Source of the DNA: Megascapheus bottae
Taxonomy: Eukaryota > Chordata > Mammalia > Rodentia > Geomyidae
NCBI GenBank assembly: GCA_024803745.1
Contig: JANJXV010000187.1
Location: 312,501-376,500, forward strand
Length of the DNA: 64,000 bases
Direction: 5' to 3'
The notes beneath the pieces are model-generated. The model did not search any database. It saw only the letters and a program-made list of their open reading frames with translations, and was not told the DNA's origin. Positions 46,565-57,616 of the stretch are shown here, piece by piece. Each line of letters starts with the position of its first letter. Position 1 is the stretch's first letter. Position numbers and translations under genes: made by a program.

Positions 46565-46698
46565 AGATTTATTTGTTTTCATTCTAAAGATAAAAGACTC
46601 AGGAACAGATATAGCAATGAACTAAAATTGGGAGTATTAGTGTTTGAACCCAAGGCAATCAAGTCCAGAATACATATCCTTAATCATGATTACTAGCA
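46565..46698 (-). mobile_element. MIR SINE fragment
   Basis: 'tctaaagataaaagactcag', 'tgtttgaacccaaggcaatc' and 'aagtccagaatacatatcct' followed by 'taatcatgattac' match the reversed MIR core and tRNA-like part. Confidence 0.6.
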
Positions 46699-47224
46699 GC
46701 CAAAATTCATCTTGGGAAGCTAATCAAACCATTAAGGTGCATCAGTATTTAATGCACTGAGATGGCAGCAAGATATTTGACATGTCAAAGAGTATACTTG
46801 CCCTGAATGTGCATTAGGTAGAAGATATGAAATATATCTTTAATGAATTTCCATATCTCTACTTTCTTAGTTATAAGAAAAGATTATCTAGTCACACTTC
46901 AAATGGTTCCACTGTTGCTATAGAAACTGCTTTCCTTTAAGTTTTTGAGGTGACTGTCAGCTTGTAAAACACTCAGTGCTAGCAGCAACACAGCACTAAT
47001 GGATGCCTTTAGGAAATTCTAATTTCCCCCAATGTTCTCCATCCTCTAACTTTTTTTCCCCAAATCAACTTACATACGGAACCTAATGAGAATCAGTGTA
47101 CTTGCTAGGCAAACATAGTTGTAAATCAAACTGTGGGTCTCAGGCCAGGGCATAACCCTGGGAAGACCTCCCAAGATCCTTCTGTAAATGACCAATTTCC
47201 CCTGAAGTTTCTGGGTCTCTGACA
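46699..47224. other. single-copy spacer
   Basis: The part at 46900-47030 contains 'ccactgttgctatagaaac', an X-box-like (RFX) site. No repeat is recognised. Confidence 0.3.
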
Positions 47225-47372
47225 AAGGCAATGAAGGAGAAAGAAATAGGAGAAAGAAGAGGAGAAGGAGGAAGGGAGGGAGGAAGAAGAAAAGGAAAAG
47301 GAGAGGCTTCAGCGTGGAGGAGAAGGAGGAGGAGGAGGAAGAGGAAATGAAGAAAAAGAAGAAGAAGAAATT
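47225..47372. repeat. GAA/GGA purine-rich tract
   Basis: About 150 bp nearly all purine on the plus strand with (GAAGGA)n, (GAGGAA)n and (GAA)n sections, interrupted at 47306-47315. It gives leucine- and glutamate-rich spurious frames on the two strands (47140-47379 and 47314-47553). Confidence 0.9.
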
Positions 47373-47929
47373 TACCCACCTTTATTCAGCAGTGTTAAGA
47401 GCCTATTCGCTACCTTCTCTTTCTTCTGTCTTCAATCCTCCACTTCCAGCACACAGGGGGACTTTACCTCTCTCCTCACATTTCTATTCCAGATCCAGAA
47501 CACTATTTCTTCCGCCCCTTTTTGCTTTTCCTGCCACCTCATTTTTAATATAAGCATTGATGATTTTAATTCCTAGTGTATCCTACACATGCCCAATCTC
47601 TTACTTTTCTATTCTTATTATTGTTTCTGATTTTTATTTACCATACTTAAATGTATAGTTTGTCTTTGAAGAGTTGTTATTGTAACCATGGTCTTCTCTC
47701 TTCTGAGTGGTAGTGAGGAAATGGAGATTTGTGTGTGGCATATAAACAACGGGCTTGATTTTGTAAGGGTAGTATTTTGTGTTCTCATATAAGATCTGAG
47801 ATTAGAGAAGACATAGAAAGGGAAAGGGGAGTTAAGAAAGAGGTTGATACATAAAGTGGCAACTCCTTTTTTGTACACCTACTTAAAGATAGTTTTTAAA
47901 AAAAAACACAAAAATTAACTAGATCTAAA
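47373..47929. other. single-copy spacer, possible L1 end
   Basis: 'ggcaactccttttttgtaca' with 'cctacttaaag' at 47850-47890 resembles the end of the older L1 at 5975. It is too short to be sure. Confidence 0.3.
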
Positions 47930-48410
47930 ATACTTGGGCATAAGAAATTATACAGGTCTCTAGGCATTCACATATAGTGAAACCAAAGGAGGAGACAGGA
48001 GAAGAACAGAAAGGCACACTGCCTATGTGCATCTGATCATCCAAAATACTATATATCCACATGAACTCCAGGAAATGAAAGTGAGGGGTTTTTTTCTTTT
48101 TAGTTTCTCTTGTCTTTCCATTTTGTTCTGTCTGTTTATCTGTCTGTGGGAGTTTAAAGGGAGGCACAGAAATGGAGAGACAAAGGATAAACAAATGCAG
48201 CAGTGGGGCTCACTGGACACTATGCTGAAAATTGTTGAATACAAGTTGTGTACAACTTGTGAGTGGGGGAATGGGAGGGAAAGCCTGAGAGAGAGCAAGG
48301 GAAGAGGTGACATTACCCAAAAAAGAAGTGTACTTTTTACCGAACTGTAGCCCGTCTGTACATCCCCTTCACTATAATTTTTAAAATTACAATTACTTTT
48401 AAAAGGGAGT
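47930..48410 (+). mobile_element. old L1 3' end
   Basis: The purine-rich 3' UTR ('gtgggggaatgggagggaaa') is followed by 'aactgtagcccgtctgtaca' and 'tccccttcactataattttt', a decayed L1 terminus similar in form to the one at 25400. Three overlapping frames (47925-48427) are accounted for by this sequence. Confidence 0.5.
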
Positions 48411-48844
48411 TGACATGATATGAACATTCAGAATGTCACAGCAGAACCCATTGCTTTGTACATTAATGTGTATCAATAAGAAAATGCCAAAAGGGTAAGC
48501 TCATGATAACTAAATGAAACTATTCTTTCTGGAGAAAGAAGCTAATAGGAGAAAAGTGAACTTAAACATTATATGCAGGAGGAAATAAAAAGGTATTTTC
48601 AAACTTATGGTAAGAAATAATACTTTGAAACTTTTTTTCACTGCTAACAGAATTCTGAAAGGCCATGGGGAAATTAAAACATCATCCACATTTTCCTGGG
48701 GGGGGGGAATCTTTTATCCAGACAGAATACTGCAAATGCAAAAATTTTAATTGCATTGTCATCATATCTAACCGAGGAAGGTGTTCCTTTCTAAATTTTT
48801 TTGTCTAAAGTATCCTCTCAGAACATTTTTGAGGAGAAAAAACT
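48411..48844. other. single-copy spacer with a G10 run
   Basis: An uninterrupted run of ten G lies at 48698-48707. Nothing else is recognised. Confidence 0.4.
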
Positions 48845-49028
48845 GCATATTTGTTTATTTGAAATTGGATAGGAAAGGGGGGAAAACAAGATGAGAGTGG
48901 GGGTGGAGGAGGGAAATGGGGACCAAGACATGAGAAAAGGTATCAATGTATGTGAAGTAATGCACCTCCCATCTGGCAAATGTAATGTAACCCTTCTATT
49001 AATTACATTAAAAATTATATGCAAAAAA
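48845..49028 (+). mobile_element. L1 3' end, 5'-truncated
   Basis: 'atatttgtttatttgaaatt', the G-rich tract at 48867-48920, 'gtgaagtaatgcacctccca' and 'cttctattaattacattaaa' then 'aattatatgcaaaaaaa'. 'gaagtaatgcacc' is intermediate between the older and younger 3' UTR types. Confidence 0.9.
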
Positions 49029-49110
49029 AGATGTCTAGGAGAAATCCTTTGACAACCTGAGTTAATATAATGGAATGCTATTGGAAAGTGAATATATAGA
49101 TGTAGTTATA

Positions 49111-49111
49111 C

Positions 49112-49148
<37 letters not shown>
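49111..49148. repeat. (TA)n(CA)n microsatellite
   Basis: A TA run passes directly into a CA run. Confidence 0.93.
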
Positions 49149-49149
<1 letters not shown>

Positions 49150-49246
49150 CTGTGACATTGCCATTCATAAGCAAATGATAATTTAGCTTTGTCTTCAAGT
49201 GAGATTGAATATAAACTGACTTTCAAGTTCAAAAAGCCATCGTTAA

Positions 49247-49620
49247 TCTTCATACATAAGGACATATAATGTGAAGCCAATTGAAAGGACCTCCAGGATA
49301 GTGAAACAAAAGCCATATAATGAATGATTGTTGTCCTTAATGTACTATGTTGTCTCTCATCTCCTTTGCTGTCCCTTGGTTATCTCACATTGGTATAGTA
49401 TCTCACTTTGTTATCTGATATATTGAATTTATTTGTATTTGGATATTTGAAATTTAATAGGGAAGGGGGGAAAACCAAGACGGGTGGGGGGTGTGGGGGG
49501 GGGAGGGAAATGGGTACCAAGACATGTGAAATGGTATCAATGTATGTGAATTCATGCACCTTCTATCTGGCAAATATCGTGTAACCCTTTTACTAATTAC
49601 AATAAAAAAAAGGTAAAAAA
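49247..49620 (+). mobile_element. L1 3' end, first of a tandem pair
   Basis: It begins 'atcttcatacataaggacat' in the 3' UTR, includes the G-rich tract 49460-49514, and ends 'cccttttactaattacaata' with an A tail. It shares 'cacattggtatagtatctca' with the copy at 49650. 'tgtatgtgaattcatgcacc' and 'aaatatcgtgtaaccc' are private changes. Confidence 0.93.
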
Positions 49621-49649
49621 AAAAACACAGACCTAGCTCCCTTCGTTAC

Positions 49650-49905
49650 CTGTCCCTTGGTTATCTCACATTGGTATAGTATCTCACTTTGTTATCTGAT
49701 ATATTGAATTTATTTGTATTTGGATATTTGAAATTTGATAGGAAAGGGGGGAAAACCAAGACGGGTGGGGGGTGTGGGGGGGAGGGAAATGGGTACCAAG
49801 ACATGTGAAAGGGTATCAATGTATGTGAATTAATGCAACTTCTATCTGGCAAATATCATGTAACCCTTTTACCAATTACAATAAAAAATAAAATAAAAAA
49901 AAACA
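49650..49905 (+). mobile_element. L1 3' end, second of a tandem pair
   Basis: It starts abruptly 'ctgtcccttggttatctcac' after about 28 bp of non-L1 spacer, with G-rich tract 49741-49793, 'cccttttaccaattacaata' and an A tail with T interruptions. It is nearly the same as the matching part of the 49247 copy. The sequence after each tail differs. Confidence 0.93.
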
Positions 49906-51019
49906 AGGTGGTAAGTTTGCAGTAAGGAGGAAAAGAAGGAAGTTGAAGTGTACAGTAGAGACAAGAAAGGCTACCACAACCACTTAGGTAAGAGTTCTGA
50001 CCAGCCATTTCAACTGTCTCCAACTTACTACTCTAGAAGGATCTTCTTCTCGCTAGGGTACGGTGATCAGCGTTTGGAGTTCTTTACTTTCCCCTTCTCT
50101 GACCTGTGGCCTTAGGAATTGAATCCATTTCAAGTAGTGCCTATGTACTGATGTGATCCCCAGTGTTCATCTTGAGTACTGCCTGTGCTCTTTTGATATG
50201 GACATGTGGGCCATCTAATGCACCACTGCTAATACAGGACCCTTGAACATGTGCCCCACGTCAGCCATCCCAGCCAGTCAGAATCAATGGCAGCACCACC
50301 TACTTACTTCTGTTTTCCCCAACAACATTCTAGTCAAAACAACTCTTCCCTGTCACTCCCAAAGGTCTTCCACAGGCACGTTTGTTCCCTAGCATTCATT
50401 CCCCACACTGCCAGACACAGGCATTTCCTTTTCTTTTGAAGAACAGCAACTTGCCACATCACAATTCTGAGGAAACATTTACTATGGTTTACCTCTGCTC
50501 CTAGAACCAACTCTTACTGTAGTCAAAAGTCCCTGCATCATCTGTTCCCTCCCAATGACCACTTTTCCTCCTCCTCCTCCTCTATTCAAAATATACCAGT
50601 GCCTTGAGCATGGGAAGTCCCATTGGAACGGAGCCCATGAAGTCATTCTCTTTTCACTCTTAGGGAAAGGATTTTAAATAAAATTCAAAGTTTCTCTTGG
50701 ATGCTATATCATAATCTCTGGTTTGGTTCTTTGTACACTGTCCCTCTTTCTGTCCTTGGAGTCAGTCCTTCAAAAACCCTTATCATTGCAAATTCCTCTC
50801 CTTATCTGGAAATTATGTTCCCATCTCCACACAGGATCCACTGCTTTTCCCTATACAGGACTGACAGTGATCCACAATTAAATATTCCAGGATGCGTTCT
50901 GATTTGATTACTCATTCTAGTAAAAGGCCACATGGGGCTTCAACAAAACACTGCACAGTGGGAGAAGGGTTTGGCAATTCAAATCAAGATGATCCTGAAG
51001 ACTTTGCATATATTTGTTT
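49906..51019. other. single-copy DNA with possible ID and L2 relics
   Basis: 50110-50175 ('ccttaggaattgaatccatt') recalls a reversed ID unit. 50660-50720 ('ttaaataaaattcaaagttt' and following) recalls sense L2. Both are weak. Frames at 50251-50439 and 50701-50907 have no domain. Confidence 0.3.
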
Positions 51020-51094
51020 CCTCCATTAGTCTGCTCTCTGAACATACAATATTTACTGCCTCCATTGGTCTGCTCTCTATACATATATTTACTG
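51020..51094 (+). repeat. 36-39-bp tandem duplication
   Basis: Copy 1 (51020-51058) and copy 2 (51059-51094) share 'cctccatt' + 'gtctgctctct' + 'acata' + 'atttactg', with a 3-bp length difference and few substitutions. They are adjacent and in register. Confidence 0.85.
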
Positions 51095-52529
51095 CCCCTG
51101 TAGTATATCAGACATCATATACATTTTGAAGGGTGACTATCAGCAAATGTAGGTGAAAAGTACACCTTACTCCTGCAACCACTCATGATACTCATATGTC
51201 CAAATACACTTCAAATGAAAACCAGTATCTGCTCTAATGCAAATTGATCTGCAAACCTTCCTTGGTTCATAGTACACATAACATATTACATTTTAATGTA
51301 GATCTGTTTCATTATCTCTGTACATGCTCTTTTCCACATTAAATTAGGTCTTATCCTTCTGTATCACAAGAGTAGACTATAGCACAGTATCAGCAACACA
51401 AATATTTGCCTCACATTACCAACTCAAAAGACACAAAATGACTGGGAAAAAAACCTTCAAAATATCTCTGTTTTTTCCATTTACCTTCATCCAAATTCCC
51501 CTCCATCCCCCCATTTCCTCATGACCGCTTTCAATTGTTAAAAGGAGCACATCATGGAGAGAGGAGGATGGATTTTTCTTCTACTCTATAAATACATACT
51601 TCGTAGACATATGTATACAAATATACATATTGCATAAGCAAATTTAATGTATCTTAAAATATAATTTATAAGAGGACAACACTTTTCCAAATGCAACTCA
51701 GCAATATGAATTTTTAAAATAGGGTTGTTTCACAGTCATTGGGTGACTGAAAGGTGACTTTCACCCGCAACTACATTAGTCAGCAATTCAATTTTGTCAG
51801 ATCTGTAAGAGGGGGTAATAGCTGCAAATTGTCCTGACAGATGCTACCAGCTGCTTCTGTAAAGCAACAGTTATACAACTTGCTCTCTCTCAGTTTGAAG
51901 CAGAAAGAAAAAAATTTTCTTTAACAGTTATTTTCCATTTTCAAGTTTGGAATTATAAGTCTGAAACTGCCTCTGTGCACAGTACACAAAAGCCAGTTCA
52001 CAAAAGCTACTCTGATACATAATTTTAACTGCTGACTCATTTTTTTCACAATTTGACCACATTTTAATGTTTCCATGAAATTTTACACTACATCTGAAAT
52101 AATACCGCATTTTTTTCAAGAACTGTTCAGATCCTTCACTTCATGAAGCCTAAAAACCATGGTGAGTGGTGTGTTCAGTGTATAATGCAGGGAGTACTTG
52201 CCACAGGTCCAAGCAGGAGAAACTGAAGTTCCAGGAAATCAGAATGTGACTACTACAAAATAAGTGTCTTGATTCCTGTTCCTTCATTCAACAACAGTAA
52301 CATTCAACTCCACATGAGAAAACCATTCATATCAGGAAATCATTCTATCTTTAATTCATGCTATTTCTTCAAACTCAACAACACCACCTGTGATTTTCAT
52401 GGTCTCCAGAGTGTCATGCATATGCTCTGTTCTTATAACTCAGTCTTACTCCAAAGGCATGGCGCACTGACTATCTTCTCCTGGGAGGACTTCCTCGAAA
52501 TTCTTCAGCAGCCCATTCTCCAGCTCAGA
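51095..52529. other. single-copy block; 51700-52080 candidate conserved element
   Basis: No repeat recognised. 51700-52080 contains 'cctgacagatgctaccagct', with a MEIS/TGIF-type TGACAG next to a CAGCTG E-box, and 'aactgctgactcattttttt'. The frame at 52269-52616 runs into the L1 at 52530 and is not a gene. Confidence 0.35.
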
Positions 52530-53295
52530 ATCATTTTTAATATATTTTTATTGTACTTAATAGAAGGGCTACATTATATTCACCAGATAGAAGATGCTTT
52601 ACTTCATAAACATTGATACCCTTTCACATGTCTTGGTCCCCATTTCCCTCCCCCGACCCTCATCTTGTTTTCCCCCCTTCCCTATCCAATTTCAAATAAC
52701 CAAATAAACATATATACAATATATCAGATAACAAGGTAAAATACTGTAACAATTCGAGGTAACCAAGGGACAGCAAAAGAGATGAGAGATAACATAGTAC
52801 ATTAAGGACAACAATCACTCATTATATGGCTGTTGTTTCTATATCCTGGAGGACCTTTCATTTAGCATCATACTATATGGCCTTATGTATCTAGGTTTTG
52901 TTCTATTGGAAATCTCTGCTAGGAGAGCCTAAGGTTTCTACTGATTATGACAAATGAGGGAAACCATTGAGCCTATGTTCCTTTGAGTCTGGCTTACTTC
53001 ACTTAAAATGATTTTATTCTAAGTCTTTCCATCTCCTTACAAATGGGGCGATGTCGTTCTTTCTGACAGCAGCATAGAATTCCATTGTGTATAAATACCA
53101 CATCTTGTTGATCCACTCATTAACTGCGGGGCATCTGGGTTGGTTCCATATCTTTGCTATGGTAAATAGTGCTGCAATGAACGTCATTGTGATAGTGGAT
53201 GTGGTATGTCCTTGTTTCTGGACAACAGGGTAAATGCCAACTAGTGGAATTGCTGGGTCATAGGGGAGCTCTAGGTTAAGTCTTTTGAGGAACCA
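52530..53295 (-). mobile_element. L1 3' end with ORF2 tail
   Basis: T-rich tail, 'tattgtacttaatagaaggg', C-rich tract (52648-52680), 'acatagtacattaaggacaa', and ORF2 C-terminal sequence in reverse ('agcagcatagaattccattg', 'ggaattgctgggtcataggg'). It ends near 'ggaaccacctg'. The variant 'ccagatagaagatgctttac' is shared with 54342 and marks an older type. No open frame is left. Confidence 0.92.
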
Positions 53296-53802
53296 CCTGT
53301 CAGGAAGGCTCTTTTCCTTTGTTTTGCAGAAACTGTTCTGTATTCAAACAGAACCCTACCTGTATTAATCACTTCTGGAAAGGATTGTACTGCACCACCT
53401 AGCAAAAACCCTGAGAAACTTCAGCTTCCTGAACAACTAGCTGCAAAAAACTATGAAACGTAAGTAATACATTCCTTCAGCATTTGAAATGCTCATCAAC
53501 TCCAGCCTTCACTCACTCTATTCATGAACAATATTCTTATGCCATCTGGTCCCTTACCTCTTGGAAAGTTAATAACCTTTGCTTCCTCTCTTACCACTTG
53601 GACACTTGGTGATTTCTTTCACATATCTTACATGCTAGCTTAAGCTCCCAGACTTAACAACACAGAGGTTTTATTATAACAGTTCTAAACACGCATATAT
53701 TTTGACCATATTTATTCTTTTTTTAATCTCTGCTCCTCTTGTTCATTTCTGGTTGCGTATCAAGCTCATGATTAAAAATGAAATTAATGTCCCCTAAGAT
53801 AT
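53296..53802. other. single-copy spacer
   Basis: Nothing recognised. Confidence 0.35.
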
Positions 53803-54312
53803 ATTCCTCTTTGTTATGGCTGGTATCTAAAATATTGCCCCAAAGCTATATGCTAAAGATTCGATTGCCTGCTGATATGCTTTTTACAAAGTGGTGGGAT
53901 CATGAAAACTTTGTTCTCACCAAAGGATCAACCTACTCATGTGTCCATAATTTGATGAGCTATTGGGAAGGGATAAAAACTTTCCAATTTGAGCTGGGAC
54001 TTAAGGTTGTTAAATGCATCCCTGAAATGTGTCCTTGTAAATGATGTTTGTTCTGCTCTCTTCTCTCTCCTATTTTTCTTCTATCTCTGCTCTCCAGTCT
54101 TCACTTCTCTTTCTCCTTCTTCCACTTCTCTCCTTTTTCTCTTCTCTCTCTCTCTCTCCTGCCTACTTAACGTGAATAAATGGCTTCCTCCTCGACATAT
54201 TCCTGCTACCATGATGTTCTGCTTCTCCCCAAAGCAGACTGAAACTATATCCCAAAACAAATGTTGCCACCGTTAAGCTGATTTTCTTAGGTATTTTGCC
54301 ATGGAGCTAGAA
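53803..54312 (+). mobile_element. MaLR LTR (rodent MT/ORR1- or MLT-like), solo
   Basis: Landmarks in LTR order: 'acaaagtggtgggatcatga', 'cataatttgatgagctattg' with 'ggaagggataaaaactttcc', a CT-rich tract (54055-54160), 'accatgatgttctgcttctc', 'aaagcagactgaaactatat' and 'aagctgattttcttaggtat' with 'tttgcca'. No internal retroviral genes and no second LTR are present. The frame 53778-54044 over the 5' half is fortuitous. It is a non-autonomous old copy. Confidence 0.75.
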
Positions 54313-54341
54313 GGCTAGCACATTCATTTACTAGCTATTTT

Positions 54342-54989
54342 TTCATATATTTTTATTGTGATTAATAGAAGGGTTACATTATATTCACCAGATAGAAGAT
54401 GCAATACTTCACAAACATTGATACCCTTTCTCATGTCTTGGTCCCCATTTCCCTCTCCCCACCCCTGCCCCTCATCTTGTTTTCCCTGCTTCCTTATCTA
54501 TCCGATTTCAAATAACTAAATAAGCATATATACACTATATCCGATAACAAGGTGAAATACTGTAACAATATAAGATAGCAGAGGGACAGCAAAAGAGATG
54601 AGAGATAACATAGTACATTAAAGACAACAATCACTCATTATATGGCTTGTGTTTCTATATCCTGGAGGTCCTTTCATGTAGTGTCATACTATGTGACCTT
54701 GTGTATCTAGGTTTTGCTCTATTGGAAATCTCTGCTAGGAGAGCCCAAGGTATCTACTGATTATGACAAATGAGGGAAACCATTGAGCCTATGTTCCTTT
54801 GAGTCTGGCTTACTTCACTTAATATGATTTTTCTAAGTCTTTCCATATCCTTACAGATGGGGCAATGTCAGTCTTTCTGACAGCAGCCTAGAATTCCATT
54901 GTGTATAAATTCCACATCTTGTGGATCCACTCATCAACTGAGGGGCATCTGGGTTGCTTCCATATCTTTGCTATAGTAAATAGTGCTAT
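54342..54989 (-). mobile_element. L1 3' end with ORF2 tail and TSD
   Basis: T-rich tail, 'tattgtgattaatagaaggg', C-rich tract (54450-54492), ORF2 C-terminus in reverse ('tagaattccattgtgtataa', 'catctgggttgcttccatat'). It ends 'aaatagtg'. Flanks 54331-54341 (CTAGCTATTTT) and 54990-55000 (CTAGATATTTT) match in 10 of 11 bases. It belongs with the 52530 copy by the 'gatagaagatg' variant. Confidence 0.92.
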
Positions 54990-55000
54990 CTAGATATTTT

Positions 55001-56741
55001 CTTTACCACTGTTTGCAATACTTCATTGATATTATCTCAGAGGCACACTCTGACTCAACTTTCAGATCTTAATGATTCTTTTATTTCTTTACACAAATAA
55101 AATTTTCCATTGTCATTCAACTCTTCTACTCAGTAATCTTCAGTAGCTCTCTATTTCATCCAATAATAGGCCAAAATTTCTCCTGAACCAGGAAACAGAA
55201 ACTTAAGTCTCTGAGCTAGCTAATTAAACTTCTAAATTTCAAAATCACCATCTATGCATATGTGTGGACATTTATATAGTAATATTCAAATGGTAAAAGA
55301 TTCTTTATAATCTTTTCTATTCACCTAATGAATTATTCCCATCATCATATACTCTTCTACTCCTTGGTTATGATTCCCACTGTGATATCATTAACAATTC
55401 TTTATGGATCCCATTTCTTCTAAGTTTCTCTTCTTTCTACTTAGGATGGTTTTCTCACACCAGTAACCTTATGTTTGACCTAATTTTGAAACGATTTTCT
55501 GACCCTGTTCGAGAGCTCAGACATCAAAAAGATATTCACCATCTTTCTAGAAACTGGCTTTGGTTTAACCCTAAAATGAGTAAATAGGTGTTCTTCATGA
55601 ACTGCACTCAAAGCTTACTTGCTACTTAAAGCAAGACCTCAAAAAACATCACAACTCATAAAATCAATAATATCACAGAGTTCTTTTGTAAAGAACTTCA
55701 AGCATTTACATATATGCAATGAAACTGATGTGCAGTCAAAATGACAGAAACAGATGGTTCTGCCATCACTTTATATGACACTTGTTTCTCCAGGCAGGTG
55801 AACAGAAGGAACCAGTGGTAGAAGGTGAAAAGGGTCTTGCAATTTAGAACCCACTGAAGTATAAAATGCCACCAAACTTGTCTCAAATTAAAACACATTT
55901 TAGTTTCTTCATTTGAAATCCTATACTGGGTAAGATTAAAAATCTCATAACTACCCAGATTTAAACTCTGAGCTTCTGATCATCCGAGGCCTGAAAATAC
56001 TGGTTTGTGATGAACAGGTCTTAGGGAAACAGAAGGGGCATTTCCAATTCAAGATAAAACTATATCCATTGAGAATCTATATAACTGTCCAAACAAGAGT
56101 TTTCAAGATAAAATATCCAATTTATTTTAAAGTAAGATGTTTTAAATGTTCATATTCACCAAGTTTCACCAACTTACATATTCCTTTATTTAACAGTGAT
56201 TTATTGATAAGAAATAATACAGTATAATGAACAGAGCACAATATCTGGTATTGTATACCTTGGGTTTCCTTTCCTACCTCCCCTACTTGTTGATTCTGTA
56301 GAACTATAGTCCTGGAATAGAAGCCTGGCTTTATAAGATTCACTTTTCTCTACTGTCATGAAGCAGAATGTAGCATGTAAGTCCAGACAGTATTTGGCAT
56401 TTTCTGAACAACTAAGTATAAACTCACCTCCTTCACTCACGTTCCTTCTCCTGCCATGCCCTATTATGCACATGTTGAGCACAGTTCAACTCCAAAGTTC
56501 AGAGTGTGAAAAAGTTCAAACTTTATACTTAATGCTATGAATATTATCTCTCAGCCCAGAAAGCAGAATCACAATTCTGCCATTCTTTGGTGTCACTACT
56601 TTTCATCATTCACACTGCAGCTTAAATTTTGCACCCAAGAAAAGTCAAAACTTCCTGCCTACTAGCACATGGTGAATATTAATCCTTAGCGTCCATTCTT
56701 TCTTTCACAGTGTGTATCAATACTCCACTACCTAAATATAA

Positions 56742-56744
<3 letters not shown>
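55001..56744. other. single-copy block; weak L2-like part
   Basis: 55100-55480 has pyrimidine-rich L2-like features ('ctcttctactcagtaatctt', 'cagtagctctctatttcatc'), not strong enough to call. The rest has no recognised content. Confidence 0.3.

Positions 56745-56790
<46 letters not shown>
56745..56790. repeat. (TG)23 microsatellite
   Basis: An uninterrupted dinucleotide run of 46 bp, long enough to be polymorphic. It creates a repetitive cysteine/valine stretch in one spurious frame. Confidence 0.97.
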
Positions 56791-56792
<2 letters not shown>

Positions 56793-57616
56793 TAAGAGGC
56801 CTGGAAACACATTTTTCTTGGTATATCTATCTGGCAATTCTCCTGGCAATTGTCCATCTTTATATGGTTCTCTTCCCTCAGGATTCCTATGTCCAACTGT
56901 CCTTCTCCCTTCTCTAAAAAGATATCCAGTCCTTAGATTGATGGCTCACAGTCATTGGAAATCATCTCATGCTAACTGCATCTGCTATGACTGTTTCCAA
57001 TAAGGTTTCAGTCACAAGTACAGGATTAACACTGGAAAGCACCAAGGAAAGCTTAGCACCCTTTTGGAGTAACCAAGGAAAAATATAAGCCAAAATGAAT
57101 CTAACCATGATAGCTTTCTTTTGTCTTCTACTTTCAATATTACCCATGTGATTAGTAATAACATAACTCACTAATTTGTAATTTTCTTCTATCTATAGTT
57201 GGTTCCAGTTGGAAATGGAAGTGATGGGTTGCGCTCTGGCTTAGTGAATTAACCCTATTTTTGATCAACTTTCCATAAAATCTAACTAAAAGTGCCTATA
57301 TTATAGCAAATTTGATAATTAAATGATATTTTAAGAGCCTGGAGAAACTGGTAACACTAAACAGTTATCTACTGGATGGGACCCAAAAAGTGATTAATGT
57401 TACCTACCCATCATGCCCAAGTCCTGGAGTGCTAAAGCACTCCAGTTCTTGTATCTGGGTCAGACTTGATCAACGTCCAAAATAAATTAAAAATATAGAA
57501 AACATTTTTAACAATATTGTCCATTCAGCCCTTAAGAACAATTGAAGTTTGCACTGCTAATTCTGATGAAATAACAAAAAAGACCATAATGAAAATATAC
57601 GCGCAATCTAAAAGAT
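56791..57616. other. single-copy spacer
   Basis: It holds a perfect 10-bp-arm inverted repeat at 57424-57445. Nothing else is recognised. Confidence 0.4.
57424..57445. repeat. perfect short inverted repeat
   Basis: Arms CTGGAGTGCT and AGCACTCCAG are separated by AA. The loop is too small for a microRNA-like hairpin or a stable RNA stem-loop, but the site could bind a dimeric factor or extrude as a small cruciform. Confidence 0.9.

Noticed and set aside
48023..48427. 134-codon minus-strand frame
   Set aside because: Explained by an old L1 3' region read on the opposite strand. Competing frames overlap it.
57424..57445. microRNA hairpin
   Set aside because: The loop is 2 nt and the stem only 10 bp. 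A pri-miRNA needs a much longer stem.
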